From assembly GCA_008508345.1 (NCBI GenBank), contig QNGE01003068.1:30853-94852 (forward strand): a stretch of 64,000 bases of DNA, written 5' to 3'. Positions 63,501 through 64,000 of this stretch are shown here, one piece after another (the stretch's first letter is position 1; each line of letters opens with the position of its first letter). The position numbers and the translations under genes are program-made. Origin of the DNA: Paragonimus westermani (lineage: Eukaryota; Platyhelminthes; Trematoda; Plagiorchiida; Troglotrematidae). The notes under the pieces are model-generated. The model was not told the DNA's origin. It did not search any database and saw only the letters and a list, made by a program, of their open reading frames with translations.

Positions 63501-64000
63501 CTGCCTAAATTGGTCGGAACTCTCCGCCTCGTGAATATCTCATTAGAAAACCATCAAATTTATTGACAGGTCCTAGTATAAGATGACTTTGCTCGTGTGA
63601 TTCTTAATCTTGAGGCGTTTTGATAAGAATCTCACTGCATATCAAAATTCTTGGCTCGTAGTTTGTTAGAAAGCTGGCTTCATTGGATGACGAAAAATGT
63701 CTATAGTGTTTTTTAGGTGCACTGGATACGTTCCGTATAGAGCTATTCAGTTACATATGCCAGAAGTAGCAGGCGATGGTCTGGGCAATCCTTTTTCGAC
63801 GTGCCCAACCGTGCTAAAATATGACTTTTGTTTCGCGGATTCTACGGAATGGACAAGGCCAGCTGTAGTCTGGACCAATAAAAAGTAAGAAACAACTGGA
63901 GCAGACATGCAAGTAATTATACAGAAATGAATAAAAAAGATACACAAATTCAAGCGATAACTTTGTAGAAACTGTTTATCTGGTTAATGCCGAAGTCTGT
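57541..64000. other. No supportable gene to the end of the window
   Basis: The longest frame is 59125-59442 (plus, 105 codons), with no recognisable domain. Others are 69 codons or fewer. A plus-strand segment near 62700-62750 (GGTGGTTAAGCGAACG then GGTCGATTAG) is faintly tRNA-like but too weak to list separately. No retroelement protein was recognised. Confidence 0.4.

Overview
This is eukaryotic, animal-type DNA. Coding exons are short and lie far apart, introns run from hundreds of bases to about 4 kb and use GT-AG borders, and most of the window has no reading frame above what chance gives. The best-supported gene is a four-EF-hand protein of the kind known from digenean flukes (close to the 16-kDa egg/tegument calcium-binding proteins, by recall). 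Decayed Penelope-like retroelements and a tRNA-headed SINE-like family are scattered through the sequence. Together these suggest a parasitic flatworm, probably a trematode with moderate GC content. The species cannot be named from the sequence. No bacterial operon, CRISPR array, rRNA cluster or viral genome is visible. Layout: 1-14 kb holds no gene I can support. It contains copies of an interspersed repeat with a tRNA-like head (4.4, 6.9 and 10.7 kb), an inverted-repeat structure at 7.0-7.5 kb, and a SINE fragment joined to its own inverted copy at the window's only N (10,784), flanked by a 10-bp direct repeat. At 14.2-16.6 kb two different Penelope-like elements lie head to tail on the minus strand. 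The first is fairly complete (RT with YVDD plus GIY-YIG endonuclease) but broken by a frameshift and stops. The second is a much older tail fragment. A strand-asymmetric purine tract covers 17.9-18.3 kb. From 18.3 to 33.7 kb I see only one further SINE copy and one weak tRNA-like match. A basic 251-residue protein of unknown family is predicted at 33.9-35.1 kb from two exons. The EF-hand gene runs from about 41.4 or 41.6 kb to 49.05 kb with five well-supported coding exons, including a 46-nt one. A (ATC)15 microsatellite follows it. A third Penelope-like relic lies at 52.2-53.3 kb, a possible single exon at 54.7-55.0 kb and a second fold-back structure at 57.0-57.5 kb. The last 6.4 kb looks empty. 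The genes form no pathway with one another. Apart from the EF-hand gene and the unknown 251-residue gene, the recognisable content is mobile-element debris. I did not find a convincing new multi-gene system. The most unusual items are the EF-hand gene with one canonical loop out of four, the unknown basic protein, the SINE plus inverted copy inside a target-site-like duplication, and the tandem Penelope relics.
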